Assembly: GCA_021325235.1 (NCBI GenBank)
Contig: JAJPHN010000025.1
Span: 310,001 to 374,000 of the forward strand
Length of the DNA stretch: 64,000 nucleotides
Source of the DNA: Terriglobia bacterium
Lineage (GTDB): Bacteria; Acidobacteriota; Terriglobia; Bryobacterales; Bryobacteraceae
Direction of reading: 5' to 3'
The translations under genes were made by a program, and so were the position numbers. Positions 18,407 to 27,248 of this stretch are shown here, in pieces. Within the stretch, counting starts at the first letter, position 1, and every line of letters begins with the position of its first letter. A model generated the notes under the pieces. It was not told the DNA's origin. It ran no database searches and was given only the letters and a program-made list of their open reading frames with translations.

Positions 18407-20444
18407 GCGCGATGTCCCCGAGAATGCCTTCGAGCTCCAGAATCAGTCCAACTCGTCCATCGCCCAGAATCGCGCCGCCCGCCAGCCCCGGCACGCTCTT
18501 GAACGTCTCGCCCAGGCTCTTGATCACGATCTCCTGCTTCCCGATCAGTTCGTCCACAAACAGGCAGAAGCGTTTCCCCGCGCTTTCGGCCACCACCACC
18601 ACGCCTTCGGTAATCTCGCGCGAGCGCGGCTCCACCGCAAATCGTTCATGCAGCCGCACAATCGGCAGCAGCTTGCCGCGCGTCAGCAGCATCTCGTTCC
18701 GGTTCTCAACCGTGAACACCGCATCCGGTTGCGGCCGGAAAATTTCGCGCACGGCAAAAATCGGCAAAATGTACCGCTCCGCGCCGACACCCACCACCAG
18801 CCCGTCAATCACCGCCAGCGTCAGCGGCAGCTTCAGGAAAAACGTCGTCCCCTTACCGGCCTGCGATTCGATATCGATTCGCCCGCGCATCTTCTGAATC
18901 TGCCGGCGCACAACGTCCATGCCTACGCCGCGCCCCGAAATATCGGTGATCTTCTCCGCCGTCGAGAAACCCGGCTCAAAGATCAGATTGAAAACTTCTT
19001 TGTCCGAGAGATGCGCGCCATCCTGCACCAGCCCGCGCTCTTTCGCTTTTTTCAGAATCTTCTCGCGAACCAGCCCGCGCCCGTCATCGGAAATCTCGAT
19101 CACGATATGCCCGGCCTGATGGTACGCCTTCAGCGTGATGCGCCCCGCCGCCGGCTTGCCCGCCTTCACGCGGTCTTCCGGCATCTCGATGCCGTGATCG
19201 GCCGAGTTGCGGATCATATGCACCAGCGGATCCGAAAGATCTTCCACAATCGTCCGATCCAGCTCCGTGTCCTCGCCGAATATTTCCACATCGGCGCGCT
19301 TGCCCGATTTGCGCGTCAGATCCCGCACCAGCCGCACCGATTTCTGGAACAGCTGCCCGATCGGCACCATGCGCATCGACATCGCCGTCTTCTGCACTTC
19401 GCCCGTAATCCGCGAAAGCTGCGCCAGGTTTCGCTGCAGGCTCGCATTCGTCACCGAACTGAGATCGCCGTTGTGCCGGATCATCGACTGCGCGATCACC
19501 AGCTCACCCACCATATCGACCAGAAAATCCAGCTTCGCCGTATCGACCTTGACAATGCGCGATTCCGGAGCTTTCTTCACTTCACGCGCCGGAGGCTCGT
19601 TCGCGCTGACTTCGTGCACCGCCGCCGCCGGTAGCACTTCCGGTTCCACCGCACTGACAATTTCCGGAGTCTTGGCTTCGACCGGCGTCGCTTTCACCGG
19701 AATCAGCTCGGCCGCAGGAGCCGTGCTCTCCACCGGCTTACTCGCCATCAGCGCATGCACCCGCTTGACCAGCGCATCATTCGCAGCCGGCCTCTTCGGC
19801 GCACCACCCGCCAGCATCGATTCGATGCGATTGGTCTCGGTCTTCAGATAATCGGCGCCCGCTAGGATGCCATCCACCATTGCCGGAGTCACCGACAACT
19901 GGCCGTTGCGCACCATATCCAGCAGCGTCTCCACTTCATGCGCCACCGTCTGAATCGCGCCCAGCTCGAGAAAGCCCGCCAGGCCCTTGATCGTGTGATA
20001 TCCGCGGAAAATCGAGTGAACCGCTTCCTTATTCCCCGGATCCTGCTCAAGCGTCAGCGCCTGCGCCTCAATATTCGCCAGGTGATCCCGCGCTTCGACA
20101 ATAAAATCGTTCAGCAGATCGGGATCGCTGCCCAGTGATCCGCTGCTCGCAGCATCTTCGACCGGTGCCGCTTCCGCCGCCTTCTTCGATTCGCTCTCCA
20201 GAACTTTCTGCAGTTGCAGCAAGCCCTGCCGCAGCGAGTCGCCGTCGCTGGCATCCTGACTCAGCTCAAGAGCGGTCTCGCTCAGTGCCGTGCAGCCGGC
20301 AACATCGGCGTGGCTGGCAAGCTGGCTCAATGCCGCCAGCAACGGTGCAATCGCCGCCGGCTCATCATCCACCAGCATGGCCCGCCCGGCCAGATCGTCA
20401 AGCGTTTCGTGCAGGGACGCGAGCGCCCCTTCTGAATGGCTCAT
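18399..20444 (-). CDS. cheA: Chemotaxis histidine kinase CheA
   Basis: The protein has 681 aa. The phospho-accepting Hpt domain carries His150 ('YHTIKGLAGFLEL'). It is preceded by about 105 extra residues that look helical and could be a degenerate second Hpt domain; they contain no HTIKG motif. A Pro/Ala/Glu-rich linker (about 210-300) replaces a recognisable P2 domain. The dimerisation helix starts at 'KLDFLVDMVGELVIAQSMI'. The ATPase has 'VHMIRNSADHGIE', 'ISDDGRGL' and 'ISGRGVGMDVVRRQ', and a CheW-like P5 domain closes the protein. It phosphorylates CheY and CheB. It lies 30 bases after cheW. Confidence 0.96.
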   Translation of the reverse strand: MSHSEGALASLHETLDDLAGRAMLVDDEPAAIAPLLAALSQLASHADVAGCTALSETALELSQDASDGDSLRQGLLQLQKVLESESKKAAEAAPVEDAASSGSLGSDPDLLNDFIVEARDHLANIEAQALTLEQDPGNKEAVHSIFRGYHTIKGLAGFLELGAIQTVAHEVETLLDMVRNGQLSVTPAMVDGILAGADYLKTETNRIESMLAGGAPKRPAANDALVKRVHALMASKPVESTAPAAELIPVKATPVEAKTPEIVSAVEPEVLPAAAVHEVSANEPPAREVKKAPESRIVKVDTAKLDFLVDMVGELVIAQSMIRHNGDLSSVTNASLQRNLAQLSRITGEVQKTAMSMRMVPIGQLFQKSVRLVRDLTRKSGKRADVEIFGEDTELDRTIVEDLSDPLVHMIRNSADHGIEMPEDRVKAGKPAAGRITLKAYHQAGHIVIEISDDGRGLVREKILKKAKERGLVQDGAHLSDKEVFNLIFEPGFSTAEKITDISGRGVGMDVVRRQIQKMRGRIDIESQAGKGTTFFLKLPLTLAVIDGLVVGVGAERYILPIFAVREIFRPQPDAVFTVENRNEMLLTRGKLLPIVRLHERFAVEPRSREITEGVVVVAESAGKRFCLFVDELIGKQEIVIKSLGETFKSVPGLAGGAILGDGRVGLILELEGILGDIAHV

Positions 20445-20474
20445 GGTATTTCGTTTCGGAACGTAAAGCTAAAT

Positions 20475-20990
20475 CTAGGCGGCGATTGAAGGCAGTCGCT
20501 TCAATTCTTCTGTCGCCATTACCCGGTCGATATCGAGCAGGATTTTCACCTTGCCCTTGATCTTCGCCATGCCGAGCAGATACGGTGTCGATGCGCCCAC
20601 CCCGAAATCCGGCGTATCCTCGATATCGCCCGCGCCGATATTCAGCACTTCCGACACGCCGTCCACAATCACGCCCACCAGCAGCAGACCCGCTTCCCCG
20701 CGCACCTGCACCACGATGATGCACGTCCGCGAGCTGTACTCCGCCGCTTCCAGCCCAAACTTTGAGCGCAGGCAGATCACCGGGATCACTTTCCCGCGCA
20801 GATTGATCACGCCCTTGATGTGCGCCGGCATCTGCGGAACCACCGTAATATCCTGCAGCCCCATAATCTCGCGGACCTGCAGAACCCGGATACCGAATTC
20901 TTCCCGCCCCAGTTCGAAGACCAGGTATTTGCCGGCTCGCTCATCGCTGCGAGTGGCTGTCATTTCAAGTGTTGATACAGACTTTGTCAT
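20475..20990 (-). CDS. cheW: Chemotaxis coupling protein CheW
   Basis: This 171-aa protein is a single CheW domain: 'YLVFELGREEFGIRVLQVRE', 'HIKGVINLRGKVIPVICLRS' (the second subdomain signature) and 'IGVIVDGVSEVLNI' all fit. It couples CheA to the receptor tip. It lies between the membrane-bound MCP gene (25 bases upstream) and cheA (30 bases downstream) and is clearly part of the operon. Confidence 0.96.
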   Translation of the reverse strand: MTKSVSTLEMTATRSDERAGKYLVFELGREEFGIRVLQVREIMGLQDITVVPQMPAHIKGVINLRGKVIPVICLRSKFGLEAAEYSSRTCIIVVQVRGEAGLLLVGVIVDGVSEVLNIGAGDIEDTPDFGVGASTPYLLGMAKIKGKVKILLDIDRVMATEELKRLPSIAA

Positions 20991-21015
20991 TTATGAGTTC
21001 TCCTGGCCGGTTCCT

Positions 21016-22647
21016 TTAGAAACTTTTGAAATCGCCTACTTCCACCGCGTCCATCGGAAACGGATCATGTTCGGCGGGCACCGCTACCGGCGTATGCTTT
21101 ACAGCTGTTGCCGCGGGCATCGGCTTTGTTGCGCGCTGCACCGGCGCACTTGCCGGCGTTTTGGCCTTGGCTTTGTTCACAGCCTTTACCGTTGTCGTCT
21201 TTCGAGCCGTATTCGCTTCGCCGCCCACCATCACCTGCAGCGACTGAACCGCTTTGCGCATGCTCTGCGCCTGCGCGCTCAGCTCTTCCGAAGCCGCCGC
21301 GCTTTCTTCCGCACTCGCCGCGGCGCTCTGCGTCACTTTGCTCACCTGCGTCAGCGCCGTCGAGGCCTGCTCGATTCCCTGCGTCTGCTGCTTGCTCGAT
21401 TCGCTCACTTCTTCGGCCAGATTCTTCACCTTGCCGGCGCTCTCCGTAATCGCGCGAATTGCGACTTCCACCTGCTCCAGCTTCTGCGCGCCCTGGTTCG
21501 AGCTCGCGATCGCTTCTTCGATCAGCCCCGCCGTATCCTTTGCCGCTACCGCCGAGCGCTGCGCCAGGTTCCGCACTTCGTCGGCCACCACTGCAAAGCC
21601 CATTCCGGCTTCTCCCGCGCGCGCCGCTTCCACTGCCGCGTTCAACGCCAGAATATTCGTCTGGAACGCAATCTCGTCAATCGTCTTGATGATCTTGGCG
21701 ACCTTCTCGCTCGACGATTTGATCGCCGCCATCGAGTCCACCATCTCGTGCAGCGCGTTGTTCGATCGATCCACCTGCGCCGCCGTTTCCACCATCATTC
21801 CGGTCATCTGCCCGGAGTTCTCGGTGTTCCGCTTCGACATCGCCGTCATCTCTTCCATCGACGCCGACAGTTCTTCAAGCGATGCCGCCTGCTCCGACGA
21901 TCCCTGCGACAGGCTCTGGCTCGTAGCCGCAATCTGCCCCGACGCGGCAGCCACCTGCTCGCTGTTGTTATTCAGATCGGCAACGAATCGCCGCAGCGCG
22001 ACATGAATGTCGTGAATTACCCAAACCACGAGCGCGCTCACCAGCGCCGCAAACAGCAGCGCCAGCGCCATCGTCCACTGACCACGCGTCGCCGCTGCCG
22101 AAGCACTCGCACTCGTCGTTCGAATCAGGTCCAGCTGCAGCTGCTGCATCCCGTCTGTCGCCACGCGCATCTTCGCCAGCGCGCTGGCAAAAGAATTCTT
22201 ATACGCATCCGCTGCTTCCGTTGCCTTGCCGTCTTTGGCCAGCTGCACCAGTTGCGGAGCGGCTGCGCTCAACGGCTCCAGGCTCTTTTGAATTTCGTTC
22301 AGGTATTGACGCCCCTGCGCCGATTCCACCAGCGGATGGATCGTGGCAATGTCTTTACCCAGCACATCGATGCTCTTCGAGAGCTGCTCATTCAGCCCGT
22401 CGAGCGCCGTCTTGTCACCTGCCGCCGCCAGCACAATCGCCTCGGCCTGCGCGCTCAGTTCCTCGGCTCGCGTGCTCAGATCGCCTACTAGAAATTGCTG
22501 GCGCGCGTTTACCGTCGCCAGTTTGTTTACGCTTGCGTTGATCGAGCGTATGGAAATCGAAGAGTACACGCCCGTGCACACCGTCAAGGCGAGTAGCGCG
22601 CCGAAGCTCCCAAAGAGCTTCTTGCCCATAGTCATTTGCTGTTTCAT
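21016..22647 (-). CDS. Methyl-accepting chemotaxis protein
   Basis: This 543-aa receptor has TM1 near residues 8-30, a periplasmic helical region of about 155 residues, and TM2 near 190-212 ([20 protein letters not shown]). The signalling tip contains '[20 protein letters not shown]' and '[20 protein letters not shown]'. After the methylation helix comes a Lys/Ala/Pro/Thr-rich tail of about 65 residues ending in '[11 protein letters not shown]', an acidic-aromatic end that could tether CheR or CheB, although it is not the classic NWETF. It differs in tail and periplasmic part from the second MCP at 13682. Confidence 0.95.
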   Translation of the reverse strand: MKQQMTMGKKLFGSFGALLALTVCTGVYSSISIRSINASVNKLATVNARQQFLVGDLSTRAEELSAQAEAIVLAAAGDKTALDGLNEQLSKSIDVLGKDIATIHPLVESAQGRQYLNEIQKSLEPLSAAAPQLVQLAKDGKATEAADAYKNSFASALAKMRVATDGMQQLQLDLIRTTSASASAAATRGQWTMALALLFAALVSALVVWVIHDIHVALRRFVADLNNNSEQVAAASGQIAATSQSLSQGSSEQAASLEELSASMEEMTAMSKRNTENSGQMTGMMVETAAQVDRSNNALHEMVDSMAAIKSSSEKVAKIIKTIDEIAFQTNILALNAAVEAARAGEAGMGFAVVADEVRNLAQRSAVAAKDTAGLIEEAIASSNQGAQKLEQVEVAIRAITESAGKVKNLAEEVSESSKQQTQGIEQASTALTQVSKVTQSAAASAEESAAASEELSAQAQSMRKAVQSLQVMVGGEANTARKTTTVKAVNKAKAKTPASAPVQRATKPMPAATAVKHTPVAVPAEHDPFPMDAVEVGDFKSF

Positions 22648-22788
22648 AAGAAATCAGGAACAACGTCCGCGCACGGACGGAACAGCAACCTGGATGATTG
22701 CCTTCGGCGTGTTAGTGCCTGTCAAGCGGCGTTTTTCTCGGAGACCGTGTGCCGGAATCCACGCCGCCTGCCTGCTCCACCGCCATTG

Positions 22789-23292
22789 CTACGCGTGCTT
22801 GGGCGCATGCGCCGGCTGAGTGCTTCGTGCCACGCACACGCGCATCTCGAACTCGTCTTCGCCCAGCTTTAACGGCACCACCACCCACGACGGATTAGCC
22901 GCGCTCCGCACATCGAAGCTGCTGCCCACAATCACCGTCGGAATGCTCAGCTTCAGCGGCCCCAGCTCTTCTTCGAGCTCGGTCTTCACATTGCCAAACA
23001 CCATGTTCGAGATCTCACCGAGCGCATCCCGCACATCGTCGTTCATCTCCGTGTATTCCGCCATCAGCATCGCTGAAGCCATCTTGCAGGCCAGATCCTG
23101 CGACGAATTGATCATGCCGCTGCCCACGTAGTCCCCGCCAAAACCAATCAGCGCCACTACCCGCTTCTCCTGGTCCGCTGCCACTGCGCCGGTACCATTG
23201 CTGGCGGCTTCCGCCACATCCAGTCCCAGCATCGTCGAAAACACTTCCTGCGAATGCCGCAGCAGCGATGATCTCAATCGAATATCGTCCAT
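22789..23292 (-). CDS. CheX-like chemotaxis phosphatase (second copy)
   Basis: The product is 167 aa. The ExxN phosphatase signature lies in 'ALGEISNMVFGNVKTELEEE'. The preceding 'ACKMASAMLMAEYTEMNDDV' and the following 'LSIPTVIVGSSFDV' match the CheX fold. It is the second gene of the chemotaxis operon, about 40 bases after a CheY gene. This repeats the CheY-CheX pairing seen at 16214-17033. It is only distantly similar to that CheX. Confidence 0.82.
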   Translation of the reverse strand: MDDIRLRSSLLRHSQEVFSTMLGLDVAEAASNGTGAVAADQEKRVVALIGFGGDYVGSGMINSSQDLACKMASAMLMAEYTEMNDDVRDALGEISNMVFGNVKTELEEELGPLKLSIPTVIVGSSFDVRSAANPSWVVVPLKLGEDEFEMRVCVARSTQPAHAPKHA

Positions 23293-23333
23293 AATCAGTC
23301 CACCTTTTCACGCGCGGCGCCGGCCGTCCGTGT

Positions 23334-23720
23334 CTAGTTTCCGCCCTCTTTCAGGCAGGTCAGCACCTTCTCCTTGATCTGGTCGCTCGTGAACGGTTTA
23401 CGCACGTAGCCGTTCGCTCCCAGCCGCACCGCGTCCAGCACCTTCTGCTGGCTGCCTTCGGTGGTGATCATGATCACCGGCATCTTCGCCCAGCTGGCGT
23501 TCGCGCGTACTTTGGTCAGCAGCTCCAGCCCGTCCATATTCGGCATATTCACGTCCGAAAGCACCAGGTTTACGTCCTGCGAGCCGAGCACGTTCAGCGC
23601 TTCCACGCCGTCGTTCGCCTCGTGGATCTGGTTGATCGGCAGATCGGCCTGGGAAAGCACCCGCAGCAGAATTTTGCGAATAGCCGCGGAATCGTCAACA
23701 ACAAGTATGTTCAGTTTCAT
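23334..23720 (-). CDS. cheY: CheY-type single-domain response regulator (first gene of the operon)
   Basis: The ATG at 23720 follows AGAGG at a good distance; the longer open frame to 23783 adds only low-quality residues. The 128-aa product is a receiver domain with 'ILVVDDSAAIRKILLRV', the phospho-acceptor Asp in 'NLVLSDVNMPNMDGLELL', 'VIMITTEGSQQKV' and 'GYVRKPFTSDQIKEKV'. The TTEGS segment after the switch Thr is typical of motor-directed CheY. It heads the minus-strand chemotaxis operon and is divergent from fliG. Confidence 0.95.
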   Translation of the reverse strand: MKLNILVVDDSAAIRKILLRVLSQADLPINQIHEANDGVEALNVLGSQDVNLVLSDVNMPNMDGLELLTKVRANASWAKMPVIMITTEGSQQKVLDAVRLGANGYVRKPFTSDQIKEKVLTCLKEGGN

Positions 23721-23933
23721 TGGGGAACCTCTTAAAAATTTGCTTGAGCCCTTGCCCCGAAGCGCGGGCTTTTTCACCGACATAGGGGTATCGGTTAAAT
23801 TCCCGCCGAACAGAAGAGCGGATTTTTCCGATCCCGCCCAAAAACCCGCGCGATAAAGCTCCCGGATTCCCCACTACTCCCGTGAGGAATGGTGCGGCGT
23901 ATCAGAATGTTCCAGATTCCCTGTCGTTTCAAT

Positions 23934-23982
23934 CGCAGATCCGGCCTGCTTTGGGCCGGGGCCGAGGTGGCGCTTTAGCGCA
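23934..23982 (+). repeat. Dispersed double-hairpin repeat, copy 1 (abuts the fliG start codon)
   Basis: The element contains hairpin A (CCGGCC-7 nt-GGCCGG, 23941-23959), a 9-base spacer and hairpin B (GCGC-TTTA-GCGC, 23970-23981). The last base is the A of the fliG ATG. The only Shine-Dalgarno-like sequence for fliG (GAGG, 23964-23967) lies in the spacer. Two further copies occur at 27918 and, inverted, at 44882. Confidence 0.75.
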
Positions 23983-25001
23983 TGAGCGAAGCCGCCCCCG
24001 ATCTAACCGGCCTGCAAAAGGCAGCCGTCATCCTGGTCACACTCGGACCCATCGAAAGTGCTAAGGTTCTCAAGCACATACCGGAAGAGGATGCCGATAT
24101 GCTCGCCCGCAGCATCGCCCAGCTCGACCGTATTGCCCCGGAACAGGTCGAGGAGGTCCTGCACAATTTCATCCTCGAGAGCAATTCCCAGCAGCTCTAC
24201 ATCAAGGGCGGCCTCGATTACGCCGAAAAAATGCTCACCGAAGCCTACGGCGCCGTTACGGCCAAGAAACTCCTCGAGCGCCTGGCAAAATCCTTCGGCA
24301 AGACCGGCTTCGAATTCGATCATTTCCGCAAAACCGACCCCCAGCAGCTCGCCAAACTGATCCAGGACGAGCATCCTCAGACCATCGCGCTCATCCTCTC
24401 GCACCTCGAAGTGGCCCAGGCCGCGGCCCTCCTCAACTCACTCCCGCCCGAAAGCCGCACCGACGTCGCCATCCGCATGGCCGACCTCGACCAGATCTCG
24501 CCCGACGTCGTCCGCAACATCGCCTCCGTCATCGAAAGCAAACTGCGCAATCTCGGCGAGCTCCGCAGCGAAGTCTACGGCGGCGTGCGCGCGGTCGCCA
24601 ACATCCTCAATCGCCTCGATCCCAACACCTGCACCACCCTCATGCAATCCATCGAAGAGGCGCGCCAGCCGCTCTTTGAAAACATCCGCCGCTTCATGTT
24701 CGTCTTCCGCGATCTCGAAAATCTCGACGCCACCGCGCTCACCGCGCTCACCTCTAAAGTTCCGCGCGCGACCCTCATCCTCGCCCTCAAAGGTGCCGAC
24801 GAAGCTCTCCGCGCTAAATTCCTCGCCACGCAGTCCCAGCGCGGCGCCGCCATGATCACCGAAGAAATCGCCGCCCTCGGTCCCGTCAAACTGCGCGACG
24901 TCGATGCCGCTCAGCAGGAGATCATCAGCCTCGCCCGCGAAATGGAAAAAGAAGGCACCATCAGCCTGAAGGGTTCCTCCGATGAGCAATACGTATATTG
25001 A
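23982..25001 (+). CDS. fliG: Flagellar motor switch protein FliG
   Basis: The protein has 339 aa, the normal FliG length. The N-terminal domain reads 'GLQKAAVILVTLGPIESAKV', the middle domain has the EHPQ motif in 'QDEHPQTIALILSHL', and the C-terminal torque domain has 'FMFVFRDLENLDATALTAL' and 'EEIAALGPVKLRDVDAAQQE'. FliG joins the MS ring to the C ring and contacts the stator. It is divergent from the chemotaxis operon and starts a fliG-fliN-fliY-like-fliM cluster. The start codon directly abuts a hairpin repeat, which may influence initiation. Confidence 0.96.
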   Translation: MSEAAPDLTGLQKAAVILVTLGPIESAKVLKHIPEEDADMLARSIAQLDRIAPEQVEEVLHNFILESNSQQLYIKGGLDYAEKMLTEAYGAVTAKKLLERLAKSFGKTGFEFDHFRKTDPQQLAKLIQDEHPQTIALILSHLEVAQAAALLNSLPPESRTDVAIRMADLDQISPDVVRNIASVIESKLRNLGELRSEVYGGVRAVANILNRLDPNTCTTLMQSIEEARQPLFENIRRFMFVFRDLENLDATALTALTSKVPRATLILALKGADEALRAKFLATQSQRGAAMITEEIAALGPVKLRDVDAAQQEIISLAREMEKEGTISLKGSSDEQYVY

Positions 25002-25326
25002 TCAGCCGGACGATTCCGAGCTCGAATCCGCTCAGGATGCGCATCGCGCCCGTCAGCTCGAGGCCTTTGCCGCCATCGGCGACGTCGAAGTTCCCCTGCT
25101 CGCCGAGGTCGATCGCCTCAACGTCTCCGTCCGCGAACTGCTCCGCTGGAAAATCGGCCAGATCATCACGCTCAACCGTCCCACCGGCGAAAACATCGAT
25201 CTGTTCGCCGGCGACGTCCTCATCGGCAACGCCGAAATCCTGATCGTCGATGAAAAACTGGCCGTGCGCGTGGCCGATCTGAAAGATAAGGCGCCCGTCA
25301 TCCACAATCCCGCGCCGCTCGGTTGA
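24982..25326 (+). CDS. fliN: Flagellar motor switch protein FliN
   Basis: The 114-aa protein ends in one SpoA domain: 'EVPLLAEVDRLNVSVRELLR', 'GQIITLNRPTGENIDLF' and 'IGNAEILIVDEKLAVRV' are canonical FliN segments. The start overlaps the fliG coding end by 20 bases, so translation is probably coupled. FliN forms the base of the C ring and binds CheY-P in some species. It is short, with no CheC-like extension, unlike the next gene. Confidence 0.93.
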   Translation: MSNTYIDQPDDSELESAQDAHRARQLEAFAAIGDVEVPLLAEVDRLNVSVRELLRWKIGQIITLNRPTGENIDLFAGDVLIGNAEILIVDEKLAVRVADLKDKAPVIHNPAPLG

Positions 25327-25336
25327 GAATACCCTC

Positions 25337-26104
25337 ATGAGTCAAGCCATCCAGACCTTTCTCGCCACCTGGATCGACGAGTTCAGCCGCGCCGTCGAAA
25401 TGTTTTCCGGCGCGCTCCCGGCGCTTTCTTCCGCTTCTGTCAGCGCCCTTCCCGAAGCCGGCGAAATGCTCTGGTATCACCAGCAATTCTCGAGCAATAA
25501 GGGAGCGTTCACAACCTGGATCGGCGCACCCAGCGAAACTTGGAAGGATTTCGGCAGCGCCGATCCCGACAATCCTCAGTCGATCTATCTCGAAATCGTC
25601 AACCAGGCCCAGACCGGAGCCGCCACCGTTGCCAGCCGCGCTGTCGAAAACCCCATCACGGCCAATCCGGGCGAAGTCGCATCTCTTCCCGATTTCAATC
25701 CAGGCTCTTTTTCGCTCTTCAGTCTCGAGATCGACAACGGCCGCCTCCCGGGTCTCCTGATCGCCATCGAGAACTCCGCCCCCGCCATCCTGCAGGACGC
25801 GGAAGAAGCCGAAACGCCGTCTCCCGGCACATCCAGCCTGCTCCAGGTTCCCGAACCGCTGCTCGATCTGGAGCTGCCCGTCGCCATCTCGCTCGGACAC
25901 GCCGAGTTGCCCATCAAAGCCGTCTTGAATATGAAGCCCGGCACACCCATCGAGCTCAGCACCGAAAATGGCGAAGACCTCGAGCTTCTCGTGCATGGCA
26001 CCGTGATCGCCCGCGGCGAGATCACCATGGTCAAAGGCAATTACGCGCTCAAGATCAACCAGATCGTCGGCGCCGAAGACCGCCTCTCGCTGCTCAAACG
26101 TTAG
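25337..26104 (+). CDS. FliN/FliY-like protein with a C-terminal SpoA domain
   Basis: The protein has 255 aa. The C-terminal 75 residues form a SpoA domain ('DLELPVAISLGHAELPIKAV', 'LELLVHGTVIARGEITMVKG', 'YALKINQIVGAEDRL'). The N-terminal 170 residues ('EMLWYHQQFSSNKGAFTTWI' onward, with 'SLFSLEIDNGRLPGLLIAIE') do not show the ExxN phosphatase motif of FliY or CheX. It begins 10 bases after fliN. It may be a divergent FliY/FliN paralogue forming a mixed C ring; its exact name is uncertain. Confidence 0.75.
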   Translation: MSQAIQTFLATWIDEFSRAVEMFSGALPALSSASVSALPEAGEMLWYHQQFSSNKGAFTTWIGAPSETWKDFGSADPDNPQSIYLEIVNQAQTGAATVASRAVENPITANPGEVASLPDFNPGSFSLFSLEIDNGRLPGLLIAIENSAPAILQDAEEAETPSPGTSSLLQVPEPLLDLELPVAISLGHAELPIKAVLNMKPGTPIELSTENGEDLELLVHGTVIARGEITMVKGNYALKINQIVGAEDRLSLLKR

Positions 26105-26189
26105 CCAGTATGCGGATGCCAACTAAGCCTGGAATCAGAGCCATGAGCGAAGCGATTGGTGCCCTCGAATCCGCTAAATACCTAAACCC

Positions 26190-27134
26190 ATGAACCGCGC
26201 CCTCACTCAACAGGAAATCGATGCCGCTTTCGGTAAAGCCGCCGCCGCCGATCAGGCCCACGACATAGAAGCTTTCGATTTCCGCAAGCTCGATACAATT
26301 CCTAAAAGCCAGCTGCAGGCCCTGCAGATGGTCTACGAAAATTTCGCGCGCAGCTGCGCTTCCAGCTTCTCCGCGTATCTCCGCTCCTACGCCGTCCTGA
26401 ACCTCATCAGCACCGAGCAGATCCCCTACGGCGAATTCCTCGAGAGCGTCTCATCGCCCGCCTGCATGGCCTATATCAGCCTCGCTCCCTACGACGGCAC
26501 CGCGGTCCTCGACCTCAACACCAACCTCGTCTTCCGCTTCATCGAGCTGCTGCTCGGCAGCAAGGATCGTGCCTCCAAGTTCGTCTCGCGCAAAATCACC
26601 GATATCGAGCGCAAGCTGCTCGGCAGCCTCCTGCGCGTCATGCTCCACGACCTCCGCGACTCCTGGAAAAGCGTCGCCGATATCCACTTCGCCGTCCAGT
26701 CCCTCGTCACTGAACCTCAGCTTCTGCACGTGCTCGGGCCATCCGAGGCCATGATCGTGACCACCATCGAAGTGCGCCTCGGCCCCACCTCCGGCGTCAT
26801 GAATCTCGCCATTCCGTCCATCTTCATCAAGCGCCTGCGCAACAACTTCGATCAGCTCCAGAAGTTCCGCCGCGCCGAAGCCAAAGAAGACGACCAGCTC
26901 CACGTCGCCGGCCTGATCCAGGACCTCAAACTCCGCCTCGATGTCCAGATTCCGGGCGGCCTCATGTCGGCCAAGACCCTGATGAACCTCAAGGCCGGCT
27001 CCATTCTGATGCTCGATCAGCCCGCCGACGGACAAGCTTCCGGCCTCCTCAACGGCAAGCCAAAATGGCGCGGCCAGGTACGCGCCGGTACCCGCAAACT
27101 GGTCTTCGAAACCACCGCCCCCAAGCCCGACTAG
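26190..27134 (+). CDS. fliM: Flagellar motor switch protein FliM
   Basis: The protein has 314 aa. It begins with the CheY-P-binding peptide (MNRALTQQEIDAAFGKA, the family's LSQxEIDALF). The middle CheC-like domain follows ('LQALQMVYENFARSCASSFS', 'LIELLLG'-type helix 'VFRFIELLLGSKDRASKFV', 'ITDIERKLLGSLLRVMLHDL'), and the C-terminal SpoA domain has 'DLKLRLDVQIPGGLMSAKTL' and 'NGKPKWRGQVRAGTRKLVF'. It completes the switch complex. Placing fliM after fliN is the reverse of the common fliM-fliN order. Confidence 0.94.
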   Translation: MNRALTQQEIDAAFGKAAAADQAHDIEAFDFRKLDTIPKSQLQALQMVYENFARSCASSFSAYLRSYAVLNLISTEQIPYGEFLESVSSPACMAYISLAPYDGTAVLDLNTNLVFRFIELLLGSKDRASKFVSRKITDIERKLLGSLLRVMLHDLRDSWKSVADIHFAVQSLVTEPQLLHVLGPSEAMIVTTIEVRLGPTSGVMNLAIPSIFIKRLRNNFDQLQKFRRAEAKEDDQLHVAGLIQDLKLRLDVQIPGGLMSAKTLMNLKAGSILMLDQPADGQASGLLNGKPKWRGQVRAGTRKLVFETTAPKPD

Positions 27135-27248
27135 CACCTTCGGTCACAAATTTCCGAAAAAAATCGACCGAACCTTTTCAGCCACTTACTCCCGCTTTCG
27201 CCATTTCTGCGCCTTTCGCCGTGCTACTTCTGTGCGCGGAGGCAGTTC

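Noticed and set aside
20551-22491. A 646-codon plus-strand open frame opposite the MCP gene
   Set aside because: It is the antisense shadow of a clear chemoreceptor in GC-rich DNA; its translation is rich in Arg/His and shows no domain.
22664-22679. Perfect 6-base hairpin CGTCCG-CGCA-CGGACG before the MCP gene
   Set aside because: Short, GC-rich, lacks a T-run and has no second copy; likely chance.
23776-23795. ACCGA...TCGGT dyad in the cheY leader
   Set aside because: Only five perfect pairs with a long loop; too weak to call an operator. No sigma-28 promoter could be found next to it.
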